The notes: generated by a model from the letters alone, not told the origin. DNA of 16,993 bases from an uncultured Blastocatellia bacterium (GCA_946480785.1 CAMLLD010000103.1:1-16993), one strand, 5' to 3'; positions 1 to 8,730 are shown, counted from the stretch's first letter. Numbers and translations: made by a program.

Positions 1-137
1 GCAGCTACGTTGTTAGCTAACTGTGGAAACTCGAATAGAAGGGTGAACCAATCAGTTCTCGAATTTCTCTTGACAAGACCCGGCTTCATAGAAGGGTTTC
101 CTACCCTGGAGGTACTAAAAAGAAAGCGCGCGCGAAC

Positions 138-188
138 GCTGAAAGCGTTGGCGAAAACTCGTTCTAGATCCTAGCCAACGCTTTCAGC
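138..188. repeat. 15-bp perfect inverted repeat (long hairpin)
   Basis: GCTGAAAGCGTTGGC at 138-152 is exactly complementary to GCCAACGCTTTCAGC at 174-188, with a 21-base loop. No T-tract follows on either strand, so an intrinsic terminator is not well supported. It could be a terminator of a gene beyond the left edge, a REP-like element, or an mRNA processing signal. The perfect pairing is seen directly; the role is unknown. Confidence 0.7.
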
Positions 189-215
189 ATTTACAGGCTC
201 TCTTGATGGACTTCC

Positions 216-273
216 CCCAGGGTGGTCGCTCCGCTCCGACCCTGGGCTAACATTAGCTAACGCCTTTGGCGTT
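216..273. repeat. Paired hairpins, REP/BIME-like
   Basis: Two adjacent stems are visible. CCCAGGGT (216-223) pairs with ACCCTGGG (239-246) around a 15-base loop. AACGCC (259-264) pairs with GGCGTT (268-273) around TTT. Paired palindromes separated by about 12 bases are typical of bacterial REP/BIME intergenic repeats. That assignment is an inference because only one copy is visible here. Confidence 0.5.
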
Positions 274-381
274 CCAGTTTGTGCAAAGCTGTTTAGGGAA
301 CATCGGGCTAGCGCGTTTTAGAAAACAAAAGGATAAGAAGAGCGAAGCTTCCGGCAGATTTGGACGCTATCGTTACGTGGT

Positions 382-1512
382 ATGAAAGCACAGATCAAAC
401 TCGGACGATTATTCGGTGTTGAGATCGGTTTGCACTATAGCTGGTTCATCATCGCCGTGTTGATCACGTTGTCGCTTGCGCAACAATTTCAGATCACGAA
501 TCCAGCGTGGAGTGGCGCGCTCCGGTGGGGCCTCGGGCTAGTAACGGCGGTCCTCTTTTTCGCTTCGATCATCGCCCACGAACTTTCGCACGCACTTGTG
601 GCGAAAGCACGTGGCTTGCCGGTGCGTTCGATCACACTCTTCGCGCTTGGCGGCGTCGCCCAGATGGAGCGCGACGCGGGTGACGCGAAGACCGAATTCT
701 GGATGGGCATCATTGGCCCGATTACGAGTTTCGTGATCGGCGTCGCTTGTCTGGTGCTTGCTTTATTACTCGGCTGGACACCGCCTGGTCTGCCCGGAAC
801 ACCGCTGGCGGCGATGTTGATGTGGCTGGGCGTCATCAACATCGGTCTCGCACTTTTCAATATGATCCCGGGATTTCCGCTCGACGGCGGGCGCGTTCTC
901 CGCGGCCTGATCTGGTGGATCACAGGCAATGCCCAACGAGCAACGACGATTGCGGCGCGAGTCGGTCAGATCATCGCCTTCCTGATGATCGTCTACGGCG
1001 TGATGCAGTTCTTCAGCGGCGCGGGTTTCAACGGTTTGTGGCTCGCGTTTATCGGCTGGTTCCTGTTGAGTGCTTCACGCGAGAGCCATGCGCAAATGGT
1101 GATCGCCGAGGGTCTCCGCGGCTTACGCGTCGGCGACGTGATGTCGCGTGATTATCCCGTAGTCGATGCGTATGCCAATCTGCAAACGTTTGCCGAAGAA
1201 CATCTCATGCGCACCGGACGCAGGTTCTTTGTAGTGAACTTAAATGGGCGACCCGAAGGAATCATCACGCCGGCCGAATTGGCGGCCGTACCGCGAGCGC
1301 GCTGGCCGTACACCACGGTGGCAGATGTCATGCGCCCGCTCGATGGTGTGCGTACTGTTCGGGCAGACACACCGGTCACGGATGCTCTCGCATTGATGGC
1401 GAGTCACGATTTGAATCAGTTACCGGTGAGTGTCAACGGCGCGCTAGCGGGAGTGATCTCCCGCGCTCACGTGCTGCAACTGATTCAGACCAGAGCACAG
1501 CTAAACTTGTGA
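382..1512 (+). CDS. Site-2 protease family (M50) membrane metallopeptidase with two CBS domains
   Basis: This is an intramembrane zinc metalloprotease of the S2P/M50 family, subgroup with C-terminal CBS domains (the Rip3/YwhC-type layout). The zinc motif HELSH is at residues 66-70, inside a membrane segment. The second metal-site motif, N160...PLDGG with Asp168, sits in a later helix. Hydrophobic helices fill residues 15-230. Two CBS modules occupy about 249-303 and 312-371 and probably bind an adenine nucleotide to gate activity. At 376 residues the protein is full length for this architecture. ATG at 382 is used; the ribosome site before it is weak. It is convergent with the UPF0126-family gene and stands alone. 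The substrate cannot be told; members of the family cleave membrane-bound anti-sigma factors or other single-pass proteins, which is notable given the membrane-tethered sigma factor in this window. Confidence 0.92.
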   Translation: MKAQIKLGRLFGVEIGLHYSWFIIAVLITLSLAQQFQITNPAWSGALRWGLGLVTAVLFFASIIAHELSHALVAKARGLPVRSITLFALGGVAQMERDAGDAKTEFWMGIIGPITSFVIGVACLVLALLLGWTPPGLPGTPLAAMLMWLGVINIGLALFNMIPGFPLDGGRVLRGLIWWITGNAQRATTIAARVGQIIAFLMIVYGVMQFFSGAGFNGLWLAFIGWFLLSASRESHAQMVIAEGLRGLRVGDVMSRDYPVVDAYANLQTFAEEHLMRTGRRFFVVNLNGRPEGIITPAELAAVPRARWPYTTVADVMRPLDGVRTVRADTPVTDALALMASHDLNQLPVSVNGALAGVISRAHVLQLIQTRAQLNL

Positions 1513-1533
1513 ACCACCATGCGTCATCCGATC

Positions 1534-1557
1534 ACAACAAGACTCACCGTCTGTTGT
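1534..1557. terminator. Possible bidirectional hairpin between convergent genes
   Basis: ACAACA-A-GAC and GTC-TGTTGT flank a five-base loop, giving a 9-pair stem with one bulged base. It lies in the short gap between the two convergent genes and runs into the 3' end of the minus-strand gene. There is no clear T-tract, so intrinsic termination is only plausible. Confidence 0.3.
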
Positions 1558-2311
1558 CGTCCTGGTCTGACTCTTCCGTATCCGACTTGCGCCGCCGCTG
1601 AAAACCGGCGACCGGAAGATGCCAACCACGTCGTATGGCAATGAGGCGAATGCTGAAGCAGAGCGTGGCGCCCGCAATCGCCATCGCCGTGGGCGGCAGG
1701 TTCAACACGTGACCCACTACGACCACCACTGCCCCCGCAAGCGCAGCGACAGCATATAATTCGGCGCGCAACACGGTGGGAACTTCGGTAATCAGCACGT
1801 CACGAAGCATGCCGCCGCCGATTCCCGTCAGCATACCCAGCAGCGCCGCCATCAGCGGGTTGAGCCTGTAGCCGAGCGCCTTCTGTGTACCAACGACTGC
1901 GAAGAGCGCCAGCCCTGCCGCATCGAAAATCAGTACGTGGTTGCTCAGGTTCCGCAGTCGTTCACTAATCGGGTACCAGAAAAACACCACGAGTCCGGCC
2001 AGCAGAGACACCGCGAGATAACGCCAGTCACTGATCGCTGCGGGCGGAACCGCTCCGATCAGCAGGTCGCGCATAATGCCGCCCGCACTGGCCGCCGCAA
2101 ACGACAGCACAAGCACACCGAACAGATCGAGACGTTCCTTGACTCCTGCTACCGCACCGCTCAGCGCAAACACAAACGTACCGACCAGGTCGAGCACCAG
2201 CAGCGTACTCGCCGCGTATGCCTTGAATTGCGCGAGGGCATTCAACGCGTCTTGATTTGCTTGAGACTGGATCAGTTCGCGAGCCTCCCTTCGTCTTTGG
2301 GTACCGTCCAA
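1544..2311 (-). CDS. TRIC cation channel / UPF0126 family membrane protein
   Basis: The protein belongs to the prokaryotic TRIC (trimeric intracellular cation channel) family, formerly UPF0126 (YicG/YadS type). Two inverted-repeat halves each carry the family's glycine-rich turn followed by Arg-Asp: GGIMRD around 77-82 and GGGMLRD around 165-171. About seven hydrophobic helices span residues 33-225. The C-terminal tail after 230 is charged and probably cytosolic. Homologues form monovalent-cation-permeable trimers. The ATG start overlaps the end of the upstream transporter gene by 40 bases, so translation is probably coupled. A GGGAGG inside the N-terminal stretch lies 8 bases before an in-frame CTG, so a shorter start near residue 13 is possible. 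It is the last gene of the putative five-gene operon. Confidence 0.88.
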   Translation of the reverse strand: MDGTQRRREARELIQSQANQDALNALAQFKAYAASTLLVLDLVGTFVFALSGAVAGVKERLDLFGVLVLSFAAASAGGIMRDLLIGAVPPAAISDWRYLAVSLLAGLVVFFWYPISERLRNLSNHVLIFDAAGLALFAVVGTQKALGYRLNPLMAALLGMLTGIGGGMLRDVLITEVPTVLRAELYAVAALAGAVVVVVGHVLNLPPTAMAIAGATLCFSIRLIAIRRGWHLPVAGFQRRRKSDTEESDQDDNRR

Positions 2312-3732
2312 GCGATGGCGACGATCGCGACAACCACCATCAACACATTGAACAGCAACGCCACGGCGGCCGCGAAGCGAATGGCGATATTGTCCGTTCT
2401 GCCCAGAAAAAGATCGGACAAAGGTCCAAAACTGGTGTTGAGGCCACTCAGCGCCGTGAAGAGCGCGGCGGAGATCGCGACACCAAACGCCGCTCCCAGC
2501 GAAGACGCCATCTTGTAGATACCCGATGCCGCGCCGGCCTTTTCATTCGGCACGTTGGAGAGCGCCGCGTCAGTGGACGGCGTCGCGTAGAAGCCGAGCC
2601 CGACGCCAAACAGTGTGAAGCCCACAAAGGCGACGATCATATATTGACGAACCAGCAGGAAGGTAAACGTCGTCAGCAGGATTCCAACGCCGGTGATGGC
2701 GCAACCCAGCAACATCGGTTTCCGCGCTCCCATACGCTGCAGAAGTTTTTCCCCGACCCGAATGGTACTCAGGATCGCTACCAGATAGCCGATCGTCAAC
2801 AATCCTGACTGCAACGACGACAGCCCTGCGGCCTGCTGGACCAGCGACAGCGCCACGAGCAACGTTCCGGCTGCGCCATTGAGTAAGAAGTTCGAGAGCG
2901 TCGCACCCGCATACGTCTTGTTGTTGAATAGTTTGAGATCGACAAAACCGTCAGGGTTACGTGATTCGACTCTGAAGAACACCACCACCGCAACCACGAA
3001 GACGACGGCAAGTGTAATCACAAGAGGATTGGACCATCCGAGGGCCGCGCCTTGTCCGATGACGATGTTCACGGCCACCATCGCTACAATGAAAGACGTA
3101 AACCCGTACCAATCAAAACTGCGCTTCTCAACCGATGTGACCTTGCTCTCAGGAGCGCCGCGCAGCAACAGGAAGCTGATAACAGCGACGAGAATCGACA
3201 TCCAGAAGATCCAGCGCCAGCCCAGAGACGACGCGATGAGTCCGCCGAACAGAGCGGAAACGCCTGAGCCGCCCCACGAGCCGATGGACCAGAAGCTGAT
3301 CGCGCGCTGACGTTCCTTGCCGTCGAAGTAATCCTTAATCAACGCCAGCGTGGCCGGCATGATACAAGCAGCCGACAAACCTTGAATGATCCGGCCCGTT
3401 ATCAGAAAGACCACAGTGCCGGCTGGAGAGATCGCGATTAGTAGTGAACCGAGGACGCTCAGCGCCAGGCCGACGTAAGTGATCTTCAAACGTCCCACCT
3501 GGTCCGCGAGGCCACCCGCGACAACGATGAAAATCCCTGAGAAGAGGGCGGTGATACTTACGGCGATGTTGTTAAGGCTTTCGCTAATGCGCAACTCGTC
3601 GCGCATCGCGGGGGCGACGTTTAGGGTTGTCTGCGCAAACAGCCAGAAAGTTACGACCGCCAGGACAATGCCGAGAATGAGCTTGTTGGCGCCTCGATGT
3701 GTCTGGGCCGTCGCAGTGGTCGTCGAACCCAA
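2272..3732 (-). CDS. norB: MFS multidrug efflux transporter, 14-helix DHA2 type, NorB-like
   Basis: This is a proton-driven drug exporter of the major facilitator superfamily, DHA2 family with 14 helices. From memory it matches staphylococcal NorB closely along its whole length: ITALFSGIF...GGLADQVGR near the N-terminus, IQGLSAACIMPATLALIKDY, SIGSWGGSGVSALFGG (helix 5 region), FLLNGAAGTLLVA, and GLGFYATPSTDAALSNVP with GIYKMASSLGAAFGVA near the C-terminus. The symbol means NorB-like; the substrate is not proven. A GTG start at 3741 sits directly against the GTGAGG ribosome site. A TTG at 3732 has that site at a proper 8-base spacing and is preferred, giving 486 residues. It follows the amidohydrolase stop by about 10 bases and overlaps the TRIC gene. 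Confidence 0.85.
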   Translation of the reverse strand: MGSTTTATAQTHRGANKLILGIVLAVVTFWLFAQTTLNVAPAMRDELRISESLNNIAVSITALFSGIFIVVAGGLADQVGRLKITYVGLALSVLGSLLIAISPAGTVVFLITGRIIQGLSAACIMPATLALIKDYFDGKERQRAISFWSIGSWGGSGVSALFGGLIASSLGWRWIFWMSILVAVISFLLLRGAPESKVTSVEKRSFDWYGFTSFIVAMVAVNIVIGQGAALGWSNPLVITLAVVFVVAVVVFFRVESRNPDGFVDLKLFNNKTYAGATLSNFLLNGAAGTLLVALSLVQQAAGLSSLQSGLLTIGYLVAILSTIRVGEKLLQRMGARKPMLLGCAITGVGILLTTFTFLLVRQYMIVAFVGFTLFGVGLGFYATPSTDAALSNVPNEKAGAASGIYKMASSLGAAFGVAISAALFTALSGLNTSFGPLSDLFLGRTDNIAIRFAAAVALLFNVLMVVVAIVAIAWTVPKDEGRLAN

Positions 3733-3742
3733 GCGGAGCACC

Positions 3743-5020
3743 TCACTTAGCGAGATAGGTCAAAGCGGCAATCACGAGCGCCTGAGTACCGTGGGACAGT
3801 GTCGGCTCGATGACCGGCGCGAAGAACTCGGAGTGATTGACCGGGATGTCCTGCTCCACGCGTCCGGCAGCGAGAGCGCGTTGATACTGCTGCGGATCCG
3901 TGCAGCCGACGCCCCAGTAAGTGTAGGGCGTTCCAAAAGCTTCGGGTATGGCGCTGAAGTCTTCGCTGGCGGTTTGGCGGCCGAGATCGAAAACGATTTC
4001 CGGCGCGAAATGACTGCGAAAGGCGGACGTGATCTTTTCCGTCACTTGCTGGTCGTTGTCGGTGAGCGGGTACTGATCGAAATATTCAAACTCCGGTGGG
4101 CGTGGTGATCCGGATGCCTCACACTCGGCTTTGACCATGCACTCGATGCTGTCGATCATGCGTTGCCGCACCGACATGTCGTACGTCCGGAGATTCAACA
4201 ACAGCACTGCGTGATCCGGAATGATGTTGCTCTTCGAACCGGCCACACTGCTGCCTACAGTCAGGACCGCAAATTCGCCGGGCTTCGTCTCCCGCGAAAC
4301 GATCGTCTGGAGGCGCAACACCACGAGCGCGGCGAGCACAACCGGATCTACGCTGTTGTGAGGCATCGAGCCATGCGCGCCCTTGCCAAACAACGTGATG
4401 CGAACGCTGTCGCCGGCGGAGAGAACCGGTCCCACTTGCGTTCCGATCTTTCCGGCCGGGTAAGCCAACACGTGCTGCGCGAACGCAACGTCAGGCTTGG
4501 GTATGCGGTCGCGCAGACCACCATCGATCATCGCCTTAGCGCCGCCTGCCACCTCTTCAGCAGGCTGAAACAAGGCGATGAAAGTGCCTTTCCACGACTG
4601 CGCCGCTTGCGCCAGCAGTTGCGCGCTACCGAGGAGACACGTCACATGCGCGTCATGACCGCAGGCGTGTGCGACGCCGACTGTGTTGCCTTTGTCGTCA
4701 ACTGCGGTGACGGTTGAGGCATACGGAAGTCCGGTATTTTCGCGCACCGGCAGAGCATCCATATCGGCCCGCGCCAGCACCGTCTGGCCGTCGCCATTTC
4801 GCAGGATGCCGATGACTCCGGTACGACCAATCTTTTCGCTGACTTCGTAGCCAAACTCTTTCAGTTTGGACGCCACGAGCGCGGCAGTGTTGGTTTCCTG
4901 AAAACTCAGCTCCGGATGCGCATGAATGTCCTTGTAAACATCTTCCTGCCAGGCGGAGGTTTCTCGCAGCGGCTTGAGAACCTCGTCGATTGCCGCTGTT
5001 GGTGGTAGTTCTTCTGACAT
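3743..5020 (-). CDS. M20 family metallo-amidohydrolase (hippurate hydrolase / ILR1 / AmhX type)
   Basis: The enzyme is a zinc- or manganese-dependent amidohydrolase of the M20D group, which cleaves N-acyl amino acids such as hippurate or N-acetylated and aromatic amides. Metal-binding motif HACGHDAH is at 118-125 (ligands Cys120 and His122), the EE pair at 155-156, His183 in AQHVLA, and the C-terminal ligand His396 in NHSEFF. The dimerisation lid domain lies at about 195-310. Length (425 residues) is normal for the family, slightly long at the N-terminus. There is no signal peptide, so it is cytosolic. The ATG start has a strong GAGGTGAG ribosome site 6 bases upstream that overlaps the nhaA stop codon, a mark of operon organisation. 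The exact substrate cannot be read from the sequence. Confidence 0.9.
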   Translation of the reverse strand: MSEELPPTAAIDEVLKPLRETSAWQEDVYKDIHAHPELSFQETNTAALVASKLKEFGYEVSEKIGRTGVIGILRNGDGQTVLARADMDALPVRENTGLPYASTVTAVDDKGNTVGVAHACGHDAHVTCLLGSAQLLAQAAQSWKGTFIALFQPAEEVAGGAKAMIDGGLRDRIPKPDVAFAQHVLAYPAGKIGTQVGPVLSAGDSVRITLFGKGAHGSMPHNSVDPVVLAALVVLRLQTIVSRETKPGEFAVLTVGSSVAGSKSNIIPDHAVLLLNLRTYDMSVRQRMIDSIECMVKAECEASGSPRPPEFEYFDQYPLTDNDQQVTEKITSAFRSHFAPEIVFDLGRQTASEDFSAIPEAFGTPYTYWGVGCTDPQQYQRALAAGRVEQDIPVNHSEFFAPVIEPTLSHGTQALVIAALTYLAK

Positions 5021-5032
5021 TTTTTTCTCACC

Positions 5033-6889
5033 TCAAATCGCACAGCCGACGGCGCCTGATTCGTCGGCTAACTCCGACTCGCTTTCTTCGTATCGCCGCG
5101 GGTAGAGAATGATCGTTCCCAACACTGCCGCGATCAGCGACGCGATGAAGATCGCAATTTTGGCGGCGGCGTAGTCAGCGGGATCAGTAAACGCCAGGCC
5201 GGCTATGAACAACGCCATCGTGAAACCTATTCCGCCCAGTGCCGCCGCCCCGATCAACTGGCGCCACGAATACGCTTCGGGTTTCACCGCGATGCGGCTC
5301 TGCACCGCGAGCCACGACGCCGTCACAATACCAATGGACTTCCCGGCAACCAGGCCGAGGGTAATCGCGATCATCAACCTTCCGTTTTGCTGGAACACGT
5401 CAGTGGACCAGGCGACGCCGGCATTCGCCAAAGCGAAGATCGGTAGCACGATGTAGCTGGACCACGGCTCGACTGACCGCAGGAGCTTATCGGCGGGCGA
5501 CTCAATCCGCGAGTGGATCATGTCGAGTGTCCGGAGCGTCGGCCCGGACGGTCCGTGCCGCATCGCTTCGCCTCTGCGCAGGTCCTCGTCATGTATTACC
5601 GTCGCTGCCTGCGCCAGCAGGGTTCTAAGGTTCGCCGGCGGCCGCGTCGGGATTAGTACGGCCAGGAGCACGCCCGCGAGTGTGGCGTGTAATCCGGACT
5701 CGTGCAGGAAGAACCACAGGACGATGCCGCACACAGCATATGGCAGCGCGCCGTACACTCCGATGCGGTTGAGCACGACAAGGACCACCACCACCGCAGC
5801 AGCCGCGATCAGATAGAACGTCGCGATCGCGCCGGTGTAGAAAAGTGCGATGACGACGATTGCGACGATGTCGTCAATGATTACCGTTGCGGTCAGGAAC
5901 ACGCGTAGTTCAATCGGAACGCGGTCACCCAGTAACACGATCAGCGCGACGGCGAAAGCGGTGTCGGTGCCGATGGGAACTCCCCACCCGTGCCGCAAGT
6001 GCGGCGGCGCAAGCGCGGCGAAGATGATCGCCGGCAGCGCGATGCCGCCGAGGGCAGCAATCACCGGAAGCGATCCGGAGCGAAAGCTCGCGAGGTGACC
6101 GACCGTGAACTCACGTTTGATCTCGAGTCCGACCACGAAAAAAAAGATCGTCAACAGCCCGTGATTGACCCAGTCGAGCAGTGATAGATCGAATGTGAAT
6201 GCGCCCCACTGAACTCCTAAGTGGGTGTTCCACCACGACTGAAACGCTGGTCCTGCCGGCGAGTTACTAAGCATGAGCGCGAGCACCGTTGCCAGTCCGA
6301 GCAGCAAACCAGATGATGGTCCCCAACGAACAAACTGGAACGCTGCAGACTGTATGCGGTGGCCCAAGGGCTCGAGCATGGCATCGGCCAGCGAGCTTTC
6401 GTCCCACGCTCCGGCATAGCGACGACCGTTTATAAAAAACGTCGGCGTCACGCGCGCGCCGCTGCGTCGCGCACTCTCAGCGTCTTCGCGCACGCGCTCT
6501 TGCGCCGCTGTTAATGCGGCCTCGTGTTCCGAAGTGGGAGGCAGGTTGAACTCGCTTGCAATCTGTTCGAAGTCTTCTTCGGAGAACGCAGGCCCGCGTT
6601 CCATCAACGCCTGGTGAACTTCCCAAAAACGTCCGGTAGTTTCAGCCGCGTACTCCGCCAGCTCAGAAGCGCGTAACGCGTTTTCGTTGTTTGCCACCGG
6701 GAGCTGCCGAAACACATACCGCATCCGGTCGCCAAATCGGTTCCGCAGGCCCGCGATGGATTCATGCACCGCGTGGCAGTAAGGGCACGCGTAGCTGCCG
6801 TACTCGACAAGCGTGAGCTCGGCGTCGGGTGGTCCCAGAACGTGGTCGTGGTCCAGGTTGATCGGACGGTCAAGCTTCTCGAGTCTCAT
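5033..6889 (-). CDS. nhaA: DsbA/thioredoxin-fold domain fused to Na+/H+ antiporter NhaA
   Basis: One 618-residue reading frame contains two proteins. Residues about 8-178 are a DsbA-like thioredoxin fold with active site CPYC (Cys35, Cys38), an inserted helical part and the cis-proline loop VTPTFF at 147-152. Residues about 187-600 are NhaA, the electrogenic sodium/proton antiporter of the inner membrane. The key carboxylates are present: TD at 308-309 (E. coli Asp133 equivalent) and the DD pair at 339-340 (Asp163/Asp164). Lys517 in AGKSIG matches Lys300. No signal peptide precedes the thioredoxin domain; NhaA has a cytosolic N-terminus in E. coli, so the redox domain is expected in the cytosol. 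NhaA-thioredoxin fusions are known in other bacteria. ATG at 6889 has only a weak ribosome site. The gene lies 15 bases after the upstream enzyme and 12 before the amidohydrolase. Confidence 0.93.
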   Translation of the reverse strand: MRLEKLDRPINLDHDHVLGPPDAELTLVEYGSYACPYCHAVHESIAGLRNRFGDRMRYVFRQLPVANNENALRASELAEYAAETTGRFWEVHQALMERGPAFSEEDFEQIASEFNLPPTSEHEAALTAAQERVREDAESARRSGARVTPTFFINGRRYAGAWDESSLADAMLEPLGHRIQSAAFQFVRWGPSSGLLLGLATVLALMLSNSPAGPAFQSWWNTHLGVQWGAFTFDLSLLDWVNHGLLTIFFFVVGLEIKREFTVGHLASFRSGSLPVIAALGGIALPAIIFAALAPPHLRHGWGVPIGTDTAFAVALIVLLGDRVPIELRVFLTATVIIDDIVAIVVIALFYTGAIATFYLIAAAAVVVVLVVLNRIGVYGALPYAVCGIVLWFFLHESGLHATLAGVLLAVLIPTRPPANLRTLLAQAATVIHDEDLRRGEAMRHGPSGPTLRTLDMIHSRIESPADKLLRSVEPWSSYIVLPIFALANAGVAWSTDVFQQNGRLMIAITLGLVAGKSIGIVTASWLAVQSRIAVKPEAYSWRQLIGAAALGGIGFTMALFIAGLAFTDPADYAAAKIAIFIASLIAAVLGTIILYPRRYEESESELADESGAVGCAI

Positions 6890-6904
6890 ATCACGATGAT
6901 GCCT

Positions 6905-8578
6905 TCACAAAGCTCCCACGACGGCAGGTGTGCGTTTACGTCTAATCAGTCGCGGCTCCTCAAGCGGCAGATCAACCACCAGGGGCGAATGATCGGAGAT
7001 GCGATCCGGCAGCGCATCATTCAGACTCTTCAGCGTACGGCCGAAGTGCGGCGCGAAGCGGTGCGGCCCATGCTTACTGTAAGGCTGCGATAGCGCGGGC
7101 GGTCTGACAAAAATCCAGTCCAGCTTGTACTTGCCGATGAAGCCGATGGTCCGTTCAACTTCGAAGGTCGTAATGAAACCTTTGTCGCCGCGCTGGTTCG
7201 AGTTCGCCAGTGGGCCATCTTTTTCGTCGACCGAACGTGCGCGCTCGCCGCGAAAATCAAAAGCTGCGCCGTCAGCGAAGCGGAAGTCTTTCAGCCGGTC
7301 GAAGAACTTCGCCTCGGGGTTAGAGGCAACCAGTGGAACGCTGCGCACAGTCGGATCTGCCTGCGTGCGATAGGCGTTCACGCCGCCGAGCAACAATGTC
7401 GGCAATTTGATCCCGGTTAGCAGGCTCAGTCCCTGTTTGATCCAGAAACTCTTGCTGCCGAGTCGATCTTTCAACAGCCGTTCCGCCGAAAGTGGCGTCC
7501 CATTGTGGGTCGAGGTGTTCATGTCGCCGGCCACGACGACCGGTCCAGTCCTCTTTTTGATCCGCGCCAGCAATTCTTCGAGTTGCTTACGCCGGCCGCT
7601 CGGTTTGCTCTTGTCTTCCAGATGCGTGGCCACGATCGTCACGCGACCATCCGGCAGGCGCGCGTCTCGTATCTCGGCCGTCAACATCATGCGCCCGCCG
7701 CGCCGCACCTCGCGCTGCATCTTCTCCTGAAAGATTGCGGCGGCAGCTTTGCGCTTGCCTTTCTCCAGTGGTCTAACGCTGGCTCGTTCGTCCTTGTACC
7801 AGTCATGAGGCTGATTCGCGAAAGGTTCGAGCCTGACATTGTCCAACCGAAAACGACTGAGGATGGCGTTGCCGTGCAAACCCCGATAACGTGCCTGGTC
7901 AACACTGATCTCCGGCAGGAGTTCGGCGCGTTCTTCGGCGGACAGTTCTTCAAACTTTTCCCGGCCGAGCGCGATCGGATCCACCTCGACGAATTCGACG
8001 CCGTAGGCATAGTTCATCCCGAGCGCCGCGGCGAGATCCGCTGCGACGTCACGATAATCTGTGCGTCTCAGGCCCCAATCTACTTCGTTCAGCACGATGA
8101 CGTCCGCCTCTTTCAGCAGTTCGACCTGCTGCAGGATCAACTTCTGCTTCTCGCTTCCCGGCGGATTCTCTTTCGCGTCTATCAACCTCGCGAAGCCCGC
8201 GGGATCGGTGAAGGCGTTCATGATCGCGTCGTATTCAAGTCCCTGTTCGATGTTCCACTCGACTACGCGCAGGAATGGTCCAAGTGCCGCTGTTTTGGGG
8301 AGGAGCGGTGTTACGCCGCGCGCTGAGGCAGCGTTGCTTACGAAGGGCGTGGTCAGTAATTGGTGGAGCTTTTGCTGCAATGCAGCGGGCGGCGTTTCCT
8401 GTTCGTAGAGTTGGACCAGTTCGTCGTAGGTGAGCAGCTCCGGCGCTTGTTGCTGTTGTGCGTTCGCGCCGATCGGAAGCGACAGACACGCGAACCAGAC
8501 GAATATAAGGGCCGTAAACCTCAACGCCCGCCGTGCAGGCGGTGCTGGGTACGAGGCGTTCAAGTTTGAGATAGGCAC
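6905..8578 (-). CDS. Secreted endonuclease/exonuclease/phosphatase (EEP) family protein
   Basis: This is a metal-dependent phosphoesterase of the EEP (DNase I / inositol phosphatase / exonuclease III) fold. With the GTG start at 8578 it has 557 residues. The signal peptide has an RRALR n-region, a hydrophobic core FTALIFVWFACLSLPIG, and a cleavage site ANA|Q near 40/41. The catalytic set is complete: EWN (Asn109), NEVD (Glu165), HGN (His236), ATHLE (318-321), GDMN (Asp352, Asn354) and SDH (Asp529, His530). The in-frame ATG at 8686 would place about 36 charged or polar residues before the signal peptide. GTG at 8578, with AAGG upstream and a candidate promoter at 8613-8641, fits better. It is the first gene of the putative operon. 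Whether it degrades nucleic acid, a phospholipid or a phosphate ester is not decided. Confidence 0.85.
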   Translation of the reverse strand: MPISNLNASYPAPPARRALRFTALIFVWFACLSLPIGANAQQQQAPELLTYDELVQLYEQETPPAALQQKLHQLLTTPFVSNAASARGVTPLLPKTAALGPFLRVVEWNIEQGLEYDAIMNAFTDPAGFARLIDAKENPPGSEKQKLILQQVELLKEADVIVLNEVDWGLRRTDYRDVAADLAAALGMNYAYGVEFVEVDPIALGREKFEELSAEERAELLPEISVDQARYRGLHGNAILSRFRLDNVRLEPFANQPHDWYKDERASVRPLEKGKRKAAAAIFQEKMQREVRRGGRMMLTAEIRDARLPDGRVTIVATHLEDKSKPSGRRKQLEELLARIKKRTGPVVVAGDMNTSTHNGTPLSAERLLKDRLGSKSFWIKQGLSLLTGIKLPTLLLGGVNAYRTQADPTVRSVPLVASNPEAKFFDRLKDFRFADGAAFDFRGERARSVDEKDGPLANSNQRGDKGFITTFEVERTIGFIGKYKLDWIFVRPPALSQPYSKHGPHRFAPHFGRTLKSLNDALPDRISDHSPLVVDLPLEEPRLIRRKRTPAVVGAL

Positions 8579-8612
8579 CGACGCAACCTTGGCGGGCGAT
8601 GTTTGTTCCGCG

Positions 8613-8641
8613 ACTCTAGCACACGCCAGATCAGCGGTTAA
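8613..8641 (-). promoter_or_regulatory. Candidate sigma-70-type promoter of the five-gene operon
   Basis: Read on the minus strand, TTAACC (-35 like, 4 of 6) is followed after 17 bases by TAGAGT (-10 like, 4 of 6). A start near 8606 would leave about 28 bases of leader before the GTG at 8578, which supports that start codon over the one at 8686. Identified by eye only. Confidence 0.35.
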
Positions 8642-8730
8642 GTACGTTTGAGTACCCGCTTCGGTGGTATGCCACGGTTGCGCCATGTCATGTTCGAATC
8701 GACAATTAAAGGGGACTGCGTACGCTGTTG

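Larger units (their letters stand above)
1..381. other. Non-coding region with clustered inverted repeats
   Basis: No credible coding sequence is seen in these 381 bases on either strand. The stretch holds at least three perfect inverted repeats (listed separately), a weaker 5-base stem at 93-107, and the palindrome GTTAGCTAAC at 12-21, with a partial echo (TTAGCTAAC) near 253-261. The spacing and variety of stems resemble REP/BIME-type intergenic repeats, but no second copy of the whole block lies in this window. No convincing promoter for the downstream peptidase was identified. Confidence 0.6.

Noticed and set aside
70..98. TTGACA at 70-75 as a -35 box
   Set aside because: No acceptable -10 at 16-18 bases downstream, and no gene begins nearby.
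1937..2808. Plus-strand frames of 193 and 183 codons over the TRIC and exporter genes
   Set aside because: Compositions are rich in Arg, Gln and His, as expected for the antisense of membrane protein genes, with no domain or start signal. The opposite strand is clearly coding.
7505..8326. Plus-strand frame of 273 codons opposite the EEP gene
   Set aside because: No recognisable domain and no ribosome site; the minus strand carries the full set of EEP catalytic motifs.
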